Origin: Thermoplasmata archaeon
GTDB lineage: Archaea > Thermoplasmatota > Thermoplasmata > Thermoplasmatales > GCA-001856825
Assembly: GCA_021792355.1 (NCBI GenBank)
Contig: JAJYUV010000042.1
Location: 1 to 8,148 of the forward strand
Direction: 5' to 3'
Length of the DNA: 8,148 nucleotides
Shown here: one piece after another, positions 1 to 5,900 of the stretch
Numbering within the stretch: the first letter of the stretch is position 1
Layout of the letters: every line of letters starts with the position of its first letter
Notes under the pieces: generated by a model
What the model was told of the DNA's origin: nothing
Seen by the model: only the letters and a program-made list of their open reading frames with translations
Databases searched by the model: none
Translations under genes and position numbers: made by a program

Positions 1-620
1 ATTATTGTCTTGAACAAGTTCTTTGCATAGTGCTTCTTCACATCCTCAAGAACCTCTTTCGACGACCTTGTACGAGCGTTGAACATGGTCATTACCATAC
101 CGAGAAGTTTCAGCTTCTTCGCAAGCCTTGAGTTTACCAAGTCTATGACCTTCAGAAGCTGTGTAAGACCTTCCAAGGCGAAGAACTCTGCCTGCACCGG
201 TATAAGCACATAATCGGATGCCACCAATGCGTTTATGGTGAATACACCAAGGCTTGGTGGTGTATCAATCAGGATGTAGTCATATTTCCTTGATATTTTT
301 TTAAGTTCGTTGTCAAGGATGTATTCCCTTCCAATTTTTCCTGTGAGCTCAACCTCGGCTCCTGCCAGGTCAATGGTGCTAGGCACTATGTCCACACCAT
401 CCTTCTGTATTATAGCCTGCTCAATTTTTCCGTTGAGCATGGTGTCATAGATGGTGTATCTAAGGTCTGCCTTGCTTATGCCAAAATGAGTTGTGAGGTT
501 CCCCTGCGGGTCTATGTCAACCAGTAATACCTTGTGCTTCTCCGCTAGCAGTGAGCCTAAGTTTGCGGCAGTTGTTGTCTTTCCGCAGCCTCCCTTCTGG
601 TTGGCGATGGAGATGATCAT
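1..620 (-). CDS. parA: ParA/Soj-type partition ATPase (3' end outside window)
   Basis: ParA-family P-loop ATPases bind ATP and DNA and segregate plasmids or chromosomes, usually with a ParB-like DNA-binding partner. The visible 206 codons begin MIISIANQKGGCGKTT, with the deviant Walker A motif KGGCGKTT (residues 9-16, signature lysine K9, catalytic-loop K14). They continue with the A' motif DIDPQGN (35-41) and Walker B ILIDTPP (116-122). The chosen ATG at 620 begins directly with the strand leading to Walker A, as in short Soj/plasmid ParAs without an N-terminal HTH, and has a TATA-like box 26 bp upstream, which suggests a leaderless mRNA. The reading frame is open to the left window edge, so the C-terminus and any downstream parB are not visible. 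The family assignment is very secure. A role in element maintenance is inferred from the mobile context. Confidence 0.95.
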   Translation of the reverse strand, partial: MIISIANQKGGCGKTTTAANLGSLLAEKHKVLLVDIDPQGNLTTHFGISKADLRYTIYDTMLNGKIEQAIIQKDGVDIVPSTIDLAGAEVELTGKIGREYILDNELKKISRKYDYILIDTPPSLGVFTINALVASDYVLIPVQAEFFALEGLTQLLKVIDLVNSRLAKKLKLLGMVMTMFNARTRSSKEVLEDVKKHYAKNLFKTI

Positions 621-642
621 TGATAGAACTTGGAAGGAAAGA

Positions 643-650
643 GTTATAAG
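643..650 (-). promoter_or_regulatory. TATA-like box of parA
   Basis: On the minus strand the sequence reads CTTATAAC, centred about 26 bp upstream of the parA ATG. This is the archaeal TATA-to-start-site distance and predicts a leaderless transcript. No ribosome site precedes the ATG, which agrees. Confidence 0.6.
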
Positions 651-655
651 TTTAT

Positions 656-690
656 GGTTAACCCGCTTGTAGTAACGGTTAGCGGTTAAC
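656..690. repeat. GGTTAAC heptamer repeats between parA and the divergent genes
   Basis: Three heptamers in the same orientation lie at 656-662 (GGTTAAC), 677-683 (GGTTAGC) and 684-690 (GGTTAAC). Starts are 21 and 7 bp apart, so the sites share a face of the helix over the longer interval. They sit just upstream of the parA TATA-like box, between it and the divergent small membrane genes. This position suits an operator for ParA-operon autoregulation or a centromere-like site. The repeats are seen directly, but the role is inferred. Confidence 0.5.
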
Positions 691-742
691 TGCAAGTAAG
701 AAAGAGTTTTAGCACTTATCAGTAAAATTGTATCGTGAGAGA

Positions 743-940
743 ATGGCGAATGATATTCCGTCAGATGCACAAGCATTAGCGCTAGGCATTATTTTTAGCA
801 TTATTGGCTACGAACTCTTGACCACTGTACCTGCTGGTGTTGGCTCCACTTTTACACATAATATTGGATGGGCATTCATCTTTGGAGGAGTGATTAGCCT
901 TGCAGCAGGAATATTGGCAATTATACGTCGTCTTAGATAA
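743..940 (+). CDS. small two-helix membrane protein, 65 aa
   Basis: I do not recognise this family. The protein has a short polar N-terminus (MANDIPSDAQ), then two hydrophobic segments at about residues 10-30 and 40-61 separated by a Gly/Thr-rich loop, and a basic tail (RRLR), so the C-terminus is probably cytoplasmic. The ATG at 743 is preferred over an in-frame TTG at 728 because GTGAGAG just upstream could serve as a ribosome site. The following membrane-protein gene starts 12 bp after its stop, so the two are probably cotranscribed, divergent from parA. Two-helix hydrophobic proteins of this size occur as capsid proteins of spindle-shaped archaeal viruses and also as ordinary small membrane proteins. 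Nothing here decides between them. Confidence 0.65.
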   Translation: MANDIPSDAQALALGIIFSIIGYELLTTVPAGVGSTFTHNIGWAFIFGGVISLAAGILAIIRRLR

Positions 941-952
941 GGTACTAACTCC

Positions 953-1303
953 ATGGCAACTGCACACACCAAGCTGAGGGTAAGGCAGGAAAAAGATTCT
1001 ATCGATTACTTCTTCTTCCTGGTATCATTTTTGGCAGTTATCATATTCGCCATCGCGTCAATGTATCTAACTGTATTTGCTAAGCTAAATCCAACTAACA
1101 CTGCGCCGTTGGTAAGTTTTGAAAACCAATTGGATCACTTTGCTAAAGTAATTGTCCCACTCGTTATATTTGGCGTATTACTTGGATATCTTGGGACTGG
1201 CGTCGAACTGTCCAAGACTCGGACTTTGAGGATGTCTACCATTGTGTTCTCAGTGACCCTTTTGGTGGAGCTATATTTCGTGTGGATTTACGTTTATTTG
1301 TAA
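953..1303 (+). CDS. three-helix membrane protein, 116 aa
   Basis: This is an unrecognised membrane protein. It has a basic N-terminal stretch (MATAHTKLRVRQEKDS) followed by three hydrophobic segments at about residues 18-43, 64-84 and 94-115. It ends almost directly after the last helix (WIYVYL). The ATG at 953 follows the preceding 65-aa gene by 12 bp, so the two form a probable pair. Its 3' end overlaps that of the convergent HerA-type ATPase gene by 10 bp, a sign of a compact, mobile-element-like layout. Candidates are an element-encoded envelope or structural protein, or a partner of the nearby DNA-translocation proteins. No catalytic motif is visible. Confidence 0.7.
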   Translation: MATAHTKLRVRQEKDSIDYFFFLVSFLAVIIFAIASMYLTVFAKLNPTNTAPLVSFENQLDHFAKVIVPLVIFGVLLGYLGTGVELSKTRTLRMSTIVFSVTLLVELYFVWIYVYL

Positions 1304-3072
1304 CTGGCTTTCTTTTCGGTTTCTGTAAGCATATCTTTTAGCGAATCCATTGTCATCACTATAACACGATCTCCTAGACCCTGATATTTGTCAATAAGCT
1401 CCTTGTTGGGAACGATTATGATCACTCTCAGGTTTGTTCCTGCAATTCTCTCCTTCAGGTCCTCTATGCTGTGCTTCAAACCTGTTTCGATTTCGACCAT
1501 GAAGAAATCTGTTTCAACGTCGAATGCTTCTCTTTCGCCAGTGGTGGATATCCTGTTTATGGATATGCCAAGTTCCGTGAGAATGTCCACTGCCTGAGAC
1601 TGCATTCCCGTGTGCAGATTCGATAGATTGGAGCTTTTCGAATAGTACATCACTATGGGCTTTCCATCCCTGAGATACTTTACCCTGCCAACTTCGTTGT
1701 TGTTCTTCAGCTCTTCCAATACGGACTTTATTCTCAGCTTTGCCTGGTCCTTTTCGATCCCATATTTCGCCGAAATTTCTTTGCCCATCTCGGTTGCATA
1801 TGACATTTTCTCTGCAAGGATGCGAAGAACCTCCTCTCTGTAGGGTATCTCCTTCCCTCTCCCTCCAGCTCCCTCTTCCATCATTCTTTCCTTTACCGCT
1901 GCAAGAATCCTTGGCGATTCCTTGTACTCGCTGCCATCGGGTATGTATGTCATTACAGGAGCGAACGCCTGGCTCTCAGGGAATTCTATGTCCGTAAATT
2001 GTCGAGGCTGCAGCACCGATACCGAGTATCTCACAAGCTGGTTGTAAGAGAGCATCTGCAGGTCCGCGTCTCCTAGTCTAAAGGAAAACTTTGTGCCGAA
2101 GTTTGCCCTCATCTCTGGAAGAATGTCGATGAGGTTCTGTGTTATGATCCAGAGTATTCCCTTGTCTCTGATTTCCCGGCTCATTACATCGAGAATGGTG
2201 TGATAAGATTTTGTGAGCCTATGTGCCTCGTCAATGCAGATAAGCACATCCTTCCTTGCTCTGGATTCCATCTCCCTGTAGATTTGCCTCAGCATCAGCT
2301 CGGCATAGAAGTTCTGTGCTTGTTTTGTGGGCAGTGTTGAGAAGTCAAATACAGTGCTCTCATTCGAAAGTTCGACACTGCCCATATCCTGCACAATAAG
2401 AGATTTGACGTTCTGCTCTATCGCGTTGAGCGTTTCGATCTGATTCTTCGATGCCGGTCTCCTCTTTTCGCTGATCGTTCTCATAAAGCTTTTCCAGTCG
2501 CTGCTTTGCGAGGCAATCTCCTGCAGGAATGCGGGTGTCTGCTGAAGCTGTATGCCTGAACTCACCTTCTCTCCGAAGAATGCTGTCATATACGATTCGG
2601 AGAAGGCGTTTATGTCCCTGAATGGATTTGGAAGGCACTGCTTTGCATCTATGACCGGTATTCCCAGGTGAATCTCATGGTCATCTGGCTTAAACGAGAA
2701 TATTATCCTTTGCTTTTCCTCAAATCTGTGCAAGAGGTGCATTGTAAGGTAACTCTTCCCCTGTCCTGATACGCCTGTTATTGATACGTTCCTGTTGCCC
2801 TTGTGCTCTATGTAGTCCCTGAGATTCGTTGCTTTAGGGGAGCATTCCTCTCTCCTGAACTTCCCTCTTTCCACATCCGGTATGATGCTGTACGCAAGCG
2901 CAGTGTGGCCTGCAAAGCGTCTCAGTCTCCTTGAGATGTCATAAAACAGTTTCTGCTCATTCCTCAGCGGTAGCTCTATGAGTGGCTTTGATAATACGCG
3001 TCTTGCATTTATGAGCTCCGAAAAGCCATATTCTCTCATAAACGTATCTTGGCTTTCTAAATATTTATTCAT
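1294..3072 (-). CDS. HerA/FtsK-type DNA-translocating ATPase with C-terminal nuclease-like domain, 592 aa
   Basis: The protein has a P-loop GVSGQGKS (residues 100-107), a Walker B VLICIDEAH (276-284) and a following TQN (311-313), the order found in HerA/FtsK/VirD4-like ring ATPases that pump DNA. Residues 1-95 show no obvious HAS-barrel. A charged, winged-helix-like stretch lies at about 408-478. The last ~100 residues contain DVETDFFMVEIETG (518-531) followed by a strand VIIIVPN, which resembles the D...E-x-E core of PD-(D/E)XK nucleases. That reading is inference. No transmembrane segment is seen. The start ATG lies 6 bp after the stop of a four-helix membrane protein and has an AAGGT ribosome site, so the two are probably cotranslated and could form a membrane-linked translocation complex. 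Roles in conjugation, viral DNA packaging or element processing all remain open. The ATPase fold is secure. Confidence 0.88.
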   Translation of the reverse strand: MNKYLESQDTFMREYGFSELINARRVLSKPLIELPLRNEQKLFYDISRRLRRFAGHTALAYSIIPDVERGKFRREECSPKATNLRDYIEHKGNRNVSITGVSGQGKSYLTMHLLHRFEEKQRIIFSFKPDDHEIHLGIPVIDAKQCLPNPFRDINAFSESYMTAFFGEKVSSGIQLQQTPAFLQEIASQSSDWKSFMRTISEKRRPASKNQIETLNAIEQNVKSLIVQDMGSVELSNESTVFDFSTLPTKQAQNFYAELMLRQIYREMESRARKDVLICIDEAHRLTKSYHTILDVMSREIRDKGILWIITQNLIDILPEMRANFGTKFSFRLGDADLQMLSYNQLVRYSVSVLQPRQFTDIEFPESQAFAPVMTYIPDGSEYKESPRILAAVKERMMEEGAGGRGKEIPYREEVLRILAEKMSYATEMGKEISAKYGIEKDQAKLRIKSVLEELKNNNEVGRVKYLRDGKPIVMYYSKSSNLSNLHTGMQSQAVDILTELGISINRISTTGEREAFDVETDFFMVEIETGLKHSIEDLKERIAGTNLRVIIIVPNKELIDKYQGLGDRVIVMTMDSLKDMLTETEKKASYK

Positions 3073-3078
3073 ATTCCG

Positions 3079-3483
3079 CTACCTTCTTATTACGTATCGC
3101 CTGTGCAGGCTGAGTGTTATGGTGTAGTGTTCCACTTTTACTGTATGGGTTTCTATCAGATACACGAGGATTATGACGCCGATAACGACAGCGAGAATTA
3201 TGCTGTATTCGAGGCCGAGGGCAAGGTAGATCAGGTATGCCGGAATACCGAATATTAACGCGAAAATGAAGATGTATGCGATACAAACAAGAGTGCAATA
3301 TAGCAGGACAAGTGCTCCCACGAAGGAAAGCACGAAGCTCATCACTCCTATTGTCTCGTAGAATATGTTACCGGACATCGTCATGGCGAAAAGGAGGGGC
3401 CAGAGGCCCTGCCATACCATGCCCGTCAGGAAGATCGCAACCGAGATGATCAGGAGCCCGAAGGTGAATGCATCATCGTCCAT
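3079..3483 (-). CDS. four-helix membrane protein, 134 aa
   Basis: This is an unrecognised integral membrane protein. A short acidic N-terminus (MDDDAF) precedes hydrophobic segments at about residues 7-33, 43-63, 65-90 and 92-110. A basic C-terminal tail of about 24 residues ends in RRYVIRR and is probably cytoplasmic. The ATG at 3483 has a strong ribosome site (GAGGTAATC) that lies within and just after the end of the upstream gene, whose stop is only 2 bp away. The HerA-type ATPase gene follows after 6 bp. This tight order suggests a membrane anchor or channel for the ATPase, as small membrane proteins often accompany conjugation or packaging ATPases. That role is inferred from position alone. 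Confidence 0.8.
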   Translation of the reverse strand: MDDDAFTFGLLIISVAIFLTGMVWQGLWPLLFAMTMSGNIFYETIGVMSFVLSFVGALVLLYCTLVCIAYIFIFALIFGIPAYLIYLALGLEYSIILAVVIGVIILVYLIETHTVKVEHYTITLSLHRRYVIRR

Positions 3484-3485
3484 GA

Positions 3486-3851
3486 TTACCTCTGTGCCCT
3501 GAATCTCCTGTTCGGAGTTAGCGTTGCAGATATCGAGGACTCCTCGCGCTTGAAGATCAATCCGCGCCTCGTTATCACGAGATCCATCCTCAATACAGGA
3601 TTGCTCTCGTATTCCACGTAGCTGATGTCTGGATTCCGCTCCATGAACTCCCGAATTGCTGCGATCTGCTTTCGGTCCTCAAGCTCGTAACGGTTAACAG
3701 TATTGTCGATAATCGTTTCCTGCAATCTCTCAAGAGTGCCTTTCTTTTCTGGCTTTGCTACATCGTATCTCACTATCTCAGGCGTGGAACCCTCAAAATA
3801 TTCAGGTTCATTGCCGTTCACAACAATTTTTCTCACTTTATTCATTTCCAT
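3486..3851 (-). CDS. hypothetical soluble protein, 121 aa
   Basis: I do not recognise this protein. It is charged throughout, has no hydrophobic segment and ends in a basic tail (PNRRFRAQR). The middle part (about residues 38-75) is helical and charged, and the part at about 78-115 looks like alternating strands (YVEYES, LRMDLVITRRGLIF). The ATG at 3851 overlaps the end of the upstream 67-aa ORF by 14 bp, and a second in-frame ATG two codons later (3845) is an alternative start. It is the second gene of the minus-strand run that leads through the four-helix membrane protein to the HerA-type ATPase. It may therefore be an accessory factor of that machinery. Confidence 0.75.
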   Translation of the reverse strand: MEMNKVRKIVVNGNEPEYFEGSTPEIVRYDVAKPEKKGTLERLQETIIDNTVNRYELEDRKQIAAIREFMERNPDISYVEYESNPVLRMDLVITRRGLIFKREESSISATLTPNRRFRAQR

Positions 3852-4041
3852 TCCTTTTCTTGTTTTCTAAAACGGAGAGCCACGTCTGTGTCTTTGCCAA
3901 GAGTTCAGATATTGTGACAATGTCTGGTTCTAACAGCAGTATCTTAGTGAGTGGGCTCCTAGGGAATCTGGTTGAAAATCCTTGTTTCAAGTCTATCAGA
4001 GAAACTCGCCTGTCTCTGGTTATATTTCTAAGGCTCTCCAT
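3838..4041 (-). CDS. possible small protein, 67 aa, first gene of the HerA-type operon
   Basis: This short ORF begins MESLRNITRDRR and is rich in Leu, Arg and Lys, probably helical (LEPDIVTISELLAKTQTW). It matches nothing I know. Support comes from a 14-bp overlap of its end with the start of the 121-aa gene, a typical translational-coupling arrangement, from AGA/AGG and ATA codon use like its neighbours, and from a TATA-like ATATTTAAAG about 46 bp upstream. A TTG at 4068 would add nine residues. Against it, the ORF is short, and the 121-aa gene also has a weak TATA-like sequence (TTTTAGAA) at a suitable distance that could drive it alone. An open frame on the opposite strand here is an N-terminal extension of the regulator frame and is probably not translated. 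Confidence 0.5.
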   Translation of the reverse strand: MESLRNITRDRRVSLIDLKQGFSTRFPRSPLTKILLLEPDIVTISELLAKTQTWLSVLENKKRNGNE

Positions 4042-4092
4042 TCCGATCAAGATATACTTAAATTCCAATTACAAATCATGGTCTTTAAATAT
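4042..4092. promoter_or_regulatory. divergent promoter region of the HerA-type operon and the regulator gene
   Basis: The 49 bp between the two divergent starts contain two TATA-like elements. On the plus strand ATACTTAAATT (4054-4064) lies about 30 bp upstream of the regulator ATG at 4091. On the minus strand ATATTTAAAG (4083-4092) could drive the 67-aa/121-aa/membrane/ATPase run. The two promoters interleave, so a protein bound here could control both directions. The regulator encoded next door is the obvious candidate, by inference. Confidence 0.45.
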
Positions 4093-4714
4093 GGAACTCA
4101 CAGGCGTACCAATGAGGGTGTCCTGTCTACACTGCCAACAGATAGTTGATGCGATGATCCGGTGCTATAGCGAGACAGACTTTTCACAGTTTCATAATAT
4201 GTTGGAGACACCAGCTTTCGAGCAGGAAAGAATCATTGAGATGTTTGGGCACAAGAGATCAGGAAAAGAGACGCAGATTAAGATTCCAAATAGAAAGATT
4301 CTTGCGTATTCTACAGTAGTTGATCACATAAATGAGATGAAGAAAAATGGATATCTGGAAGAAATTTATGACGCTAAGAACGATGTTACTTTGCTCGCTC
4401 TTAACGAGTCGAGAATCTTGTGTAATTACATAAAGAGTAATGGCTCTGTTCCCGAGGAGATGTATAATTTTCAGACCCAAATAATATGGGATTTTATAAC
4501 ATCAATAGAGGACTGGAAAGATTATCTCAAGAAGAAATGCCAACACTGTGGGAAGAATGTAAAACCGGAATTGCATATAGGAAAAGAGGTGATTACGAAC
4601 AAGGGAAAATACACTCTCAAGGAGACGGGTGAACTGATCTGGAAATGCGGCACCCATTTCAGGGATTCAAAGAAACTTGTCCACATGAAGAAGATTGATA
4701 CATATTTTAGGTAG
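4091..4714 (+). CDS. putative winged-helix, zinc-ribbon DNA-binding regulator, 207 aa
   Basis: The protein carries an N-terminal CLHC (residues 12-15), a central segment at about 71-104 with the pattern of a recognition helix followed by a wing (STVVDHINEMKKNGYL, then a strand pair around NDVTLLAL), and a C-terminal CQHC (150-153) plus CGTH (186-189) that could bind one zinc ion. This combination suggests a DNA-binding regulator, but I do not recognise a named family. The ATG at 4091 is chosen over the upstream open frame because a TATA-like box lies about 30 bp before it and the upstream frame encodes unlikely sequence opposite another gene. It is divergent from the HerA-type operon and may control it. 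Its 3' end faces the orphan copy of the integrase 3' end. Confidence 0.75.
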   Translation: MELTGVPMRVSCLHCQQIVDAMIRCYSETDFSQFHNMLETPAFEQERIIEMFGHKRSGKETQIKIPNRKILAYSTVVDHINEMKKNGYLEEIYDAKNDVTLLALNESRILCNYIKSNGSVPEEMYNFQTQIIWDFITSIEDWKDYLKKKCQHCGKNVKPELHIGKEVITNKGKYTLKETGELIWKCGTHFRDSKKLVHMKKIDTYFR

Positions 4715-4735
4715 ACGGTCTAATTCGGGGCGACG

Positions 4736-4740
4736 TTTTT
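4736..4740 (+). terminator. T-run after the regulator gene
   Basis: A run of five T lies about 22 bp after the stop codon of the plus-strand regulator. T-rich stretches terminate archaeal transcription without a hairpin. The run continues into the 57-bp repeat. Confidence 0.3.
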
Positions 4741-4793
4741 ATTAGAATGGCATTTTCATTATAGCTTTTCCGTTGGGCAGGACTGCCTGAAAC
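4737..4793. repeat. 57-bp direct repeat, left copy
   Basis: All 57 bases are identical to 6729-6785, and the match ends sharply on both sides. The offset between copies is 1992 bp. The right copy covers the last codons of the integrase gene plus five bases beyond its stop, and this left copy is an orphan duplicate. Inside lies a short dyad, GGCAG-GA-CTGCC (4776-4787). The pair brackets the bacteriocin-like cassette. Confidence 0.97.
4742..4793 (-). pseudogene. orphan 3' end of an integrase gene
   Basis: Read on the minus strand this fragment encodes the last 16 residues and stop codon of the tyrosine recombinase encoded at 6734-8023 (ending NGKAIMKMPF). Homology breaks off upstream, so no functional protein can be made from it. 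It is either the original integrase 3' end, displaced by an insertion, or a copy carried by the inserted cassette. Confidence 0.85.
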
Positions 4794-4817
4794 CGGATTG
4801 TAATGTTTAGACACATT

Positions 4818-4822
4818 AAAAA
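4818..4822 (-). terminator. T-run at the end of the membrane-protein genes
   Basis: On the minus strand five T directly follow the stop codon of the 70-aa membrane protein gene (TAATTTTTAATG). This would suit termination of the cassette transcript just before the repeat. Confidence 0.35.
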
Positions 4823-5035
4823 TTATGTTGAGTTTTTCTCGTCCTTAATCTTCACGTCGCTTGGAGAAATAGATAATGCAACAAAGTGAGCACTGTTTCC
4901 CACAGCATATGCTATGTCAAACAGATATAGATAATCCGAAACATTCTTTGTGTAAAATGCAAAGATATTGATAGTCAGCGTAACAAATGAGACAAAAAAG
5001 ACAAGAAAGATGTGATAGTGATATTTATTCAGCAA
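4823..5035 (-). CDS. small two-helix membrane protein, 70 aa, in bacteriocin-like cassette
   Basis: This short protein has two hydrophobic segments at about residues 8-28 and 35-56 and a charged tail (SDVKIKDEKNST). The only usable start is TTG at 5035, or the CTG after it: no ATG occurs in the frame before the first helix and a stop codon lies directly upstream. This lowers confidence. It follows the 82-aa membrane protein by 36 bp on the same strand and precedes a T-run. Small multi-helix proteins beside peptide antibiotic genes are often immunity proteins, so that is the leading guess. No family is recognised. Confidence 0.5.
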   Translation of the reverse strand: MLNKYHYHIFLVFFVSFVTLTINIFAFYTKNVSDYLYLFDIAYAVGNSAHFVALSISPSDVKIKDEKNST

Positions 5036-5071
5036 TTAAATGCACGACCCCTTAATTCCCACGCGAACACT

Positions 5072-5320
5072 TTATTTCCCCTTTTTGTGGAATATCTCAC
5101 TGCCTCTCTTTTGCAACTTTCGGCTTCTGGCCCCTAGTATTGCGCCGATTGCCAACAAGACTAAGGAGATCAGGAAAGCAAGACCTCCGTACAGAAAACT
5201 GTAAGCCAAAACTGTTCCATTAGTATGAAAAATAGAACCAATTGCCAACACGATCAAAGATACGATGAACATGAATGTACCAATTGTCATTGTCCGGTTT
5301 ACTGGATGAAATCTAACCAT
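5072..5320 (-). CDS. two-helix membrane protein, 82 aa, in bacteriocin-like cassette
   Basis: Hydrophobic segments lie at about residues 11-31 and 37-63, followed by a strongly basic tail (ARSRKLQKRGSEIFHKKGK) that should lie in the cytoplasm. The ATG at 5320 is 9 bp after the stop of the 175-aa gene and has a TGTGGT ribosome-like site, so the two are very likely cotranslated. No known family is recognised. Its place in a short unit downstream of the halocin C8-like gene, its size and its hairpin topology make it a candidate immunity protein or a subunit of an export system. This is inference from context only. Confidence 0.75.
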   Translation of the reverse strand: MVRFHPVNRTMTIGTFMFIVSLIVLAIGSIFHTNGTVLAYSFLYGGLAFLISLVLLAIGAILGARSRKLQKRGSEIFHKKGK

Positions 5321-5329
5321 TTTACCACA

Positions 5330-5857
5330 TCATTTATAATCATTCTTGAATTTTTTTATGAAATCGAGCGTTTGTTTTTCCTTTGAACCTTGCTTTCCCA
5401 CGTAGTTATAAAAACCCTCATCATCCAATTCTCCACTGAGATATTTATTTGCGGCTTCGTTAAGTTTTCTTGAATGTTTTGTTGTTCCATAGGGTTTTCT
5501 AATGAACAGGTTACTATATTCTACAGTCTTTCCGTCGGGTGATTTTACTGCACCCGGAAGTTCAGAAAGAATATCGTGGTCAGTTTTCCATGTTCTGGTT
5601 CCTTGTATTCTGTTTTGTCTCAGGACTCTTGTAAACCCTCCAGAGCCCAGAGCACCCATTACAGGGTTTATTCCGTAATCGCGTGCCTTAAATACACCAT
5701 ACAGGAGGGTTGAGAGACCTATCCCAAAGGGTATAAAGAATCCAATAAAAGAGCCAAAATAACTGTGAATTAAGATTCTTGGATATCTGAGAGCGAACAC
5801 GGTGTCAACAACCATAATTGCGATACCTATACTTATGTAGATCAGCCTGTACCTCAT
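5330..5857 (-). CDS. membrane protein with basic cytoplasmic domain, 175 aa, in bacteriocin-like cassette
   Basis: Two N-terminal hydrophobic segments (about residues 4-23 and 33-56) are followed by a hydrophilic, Lys/Arg-rich domain of about 115 residues with a short glycine-rich turn (GALGSGGF, 68-75) and helical C-terminal stretches. No catalytic motif is evident and I recognise no family. The ATG at 5857 has a near-ideal ribosome site GGTGA six bases upstream, and a TATA-like box (ATTTATATAG) sits about 35 bp upstream, so this gene and the 82-aa gene have their own promoter beyond the bacteriocin-like gene. Separate expression would suit immunity needed before or without toxin production. 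Maturation or export are alternatives. Confidence 0.8.
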   Translation of the reverse strand: MRYRLIYISIGIAIMVVDTVFALRYPRILIHSYFGSFIGFFIPFGIGLSTLLYGVFKARDYGINPVMGALGSGGFTRVLRQNRIQGTRTWKTDHDILSELPGAVKSPDGKTVEYSNLFIRKPYGTTKHSRKLNEAANKYLSGELDDEGFYNYVGKQGSKEKQTLDFIKKFKNDYK

Positions 5858-5863
5858 AGAAAG

Positions 5864-5897
5864 TCACCTTATTGTATGTGAATATAGCTATATAAAT
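5864..5897 (-). promoter_or_regulatory. promoter and ribosome site of the 175-aa/82-aa unit
   Basis: On the minus strand ATTTATATAG (5888-5897) is an archaeal TATA-like box lying just beyond the bacteriocin-like gene stop. The predicted start near 5868 would give a short leader that begins at or just before GGTGA (5864-5868), six bases from the ATG. The gene pair can thus be expressed independently of the gene upstream. Confidence 0.6.
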
Positions 5898-5900
5898 CCT

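Noticed and set aside
782..967. Minus-strand 61-residue open frame opposite the 65-aa membrane protein
   Set aside because: Antisense shadow. The plus-strand reading gives two clean hydrophobic helices and a plausible operon.
270..1303. CRISPR array or rRNA
   Set aside because: No regularly spaced repeats of 25-40 bp and no rRNA-like sequence were seen here or elsewhere in the window.
2500..2520. Stretch resembling the tRNA-Ala anticodon arm (possible second att site)
   Set aside because: Similarity is limited to about a dozen bases around GCTGCTTTGCGAGGC, with mismatches, within conserved ATPase coding sequence. The T-arm and 3' end expected of an att repeat are absent.
2360..2638. Minus-strand 92-residue open frame inside the ATPase gene
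   Set aside because: It overlaps the conserved HerA-type coding sequence in another frame and its composition is that of a frame-shifted shadow.
3755..4090. N-terminal extension of the plus-strand regulator frame to a 319-residue protein
   Set aside because: The extra 112 residues lie opposite the start of the 121-aa gene and the 67-aa ORF, have a random-looking Ser/Phe-rich sequence, and are followed by a good TATA-like box for the ATG at 4091.
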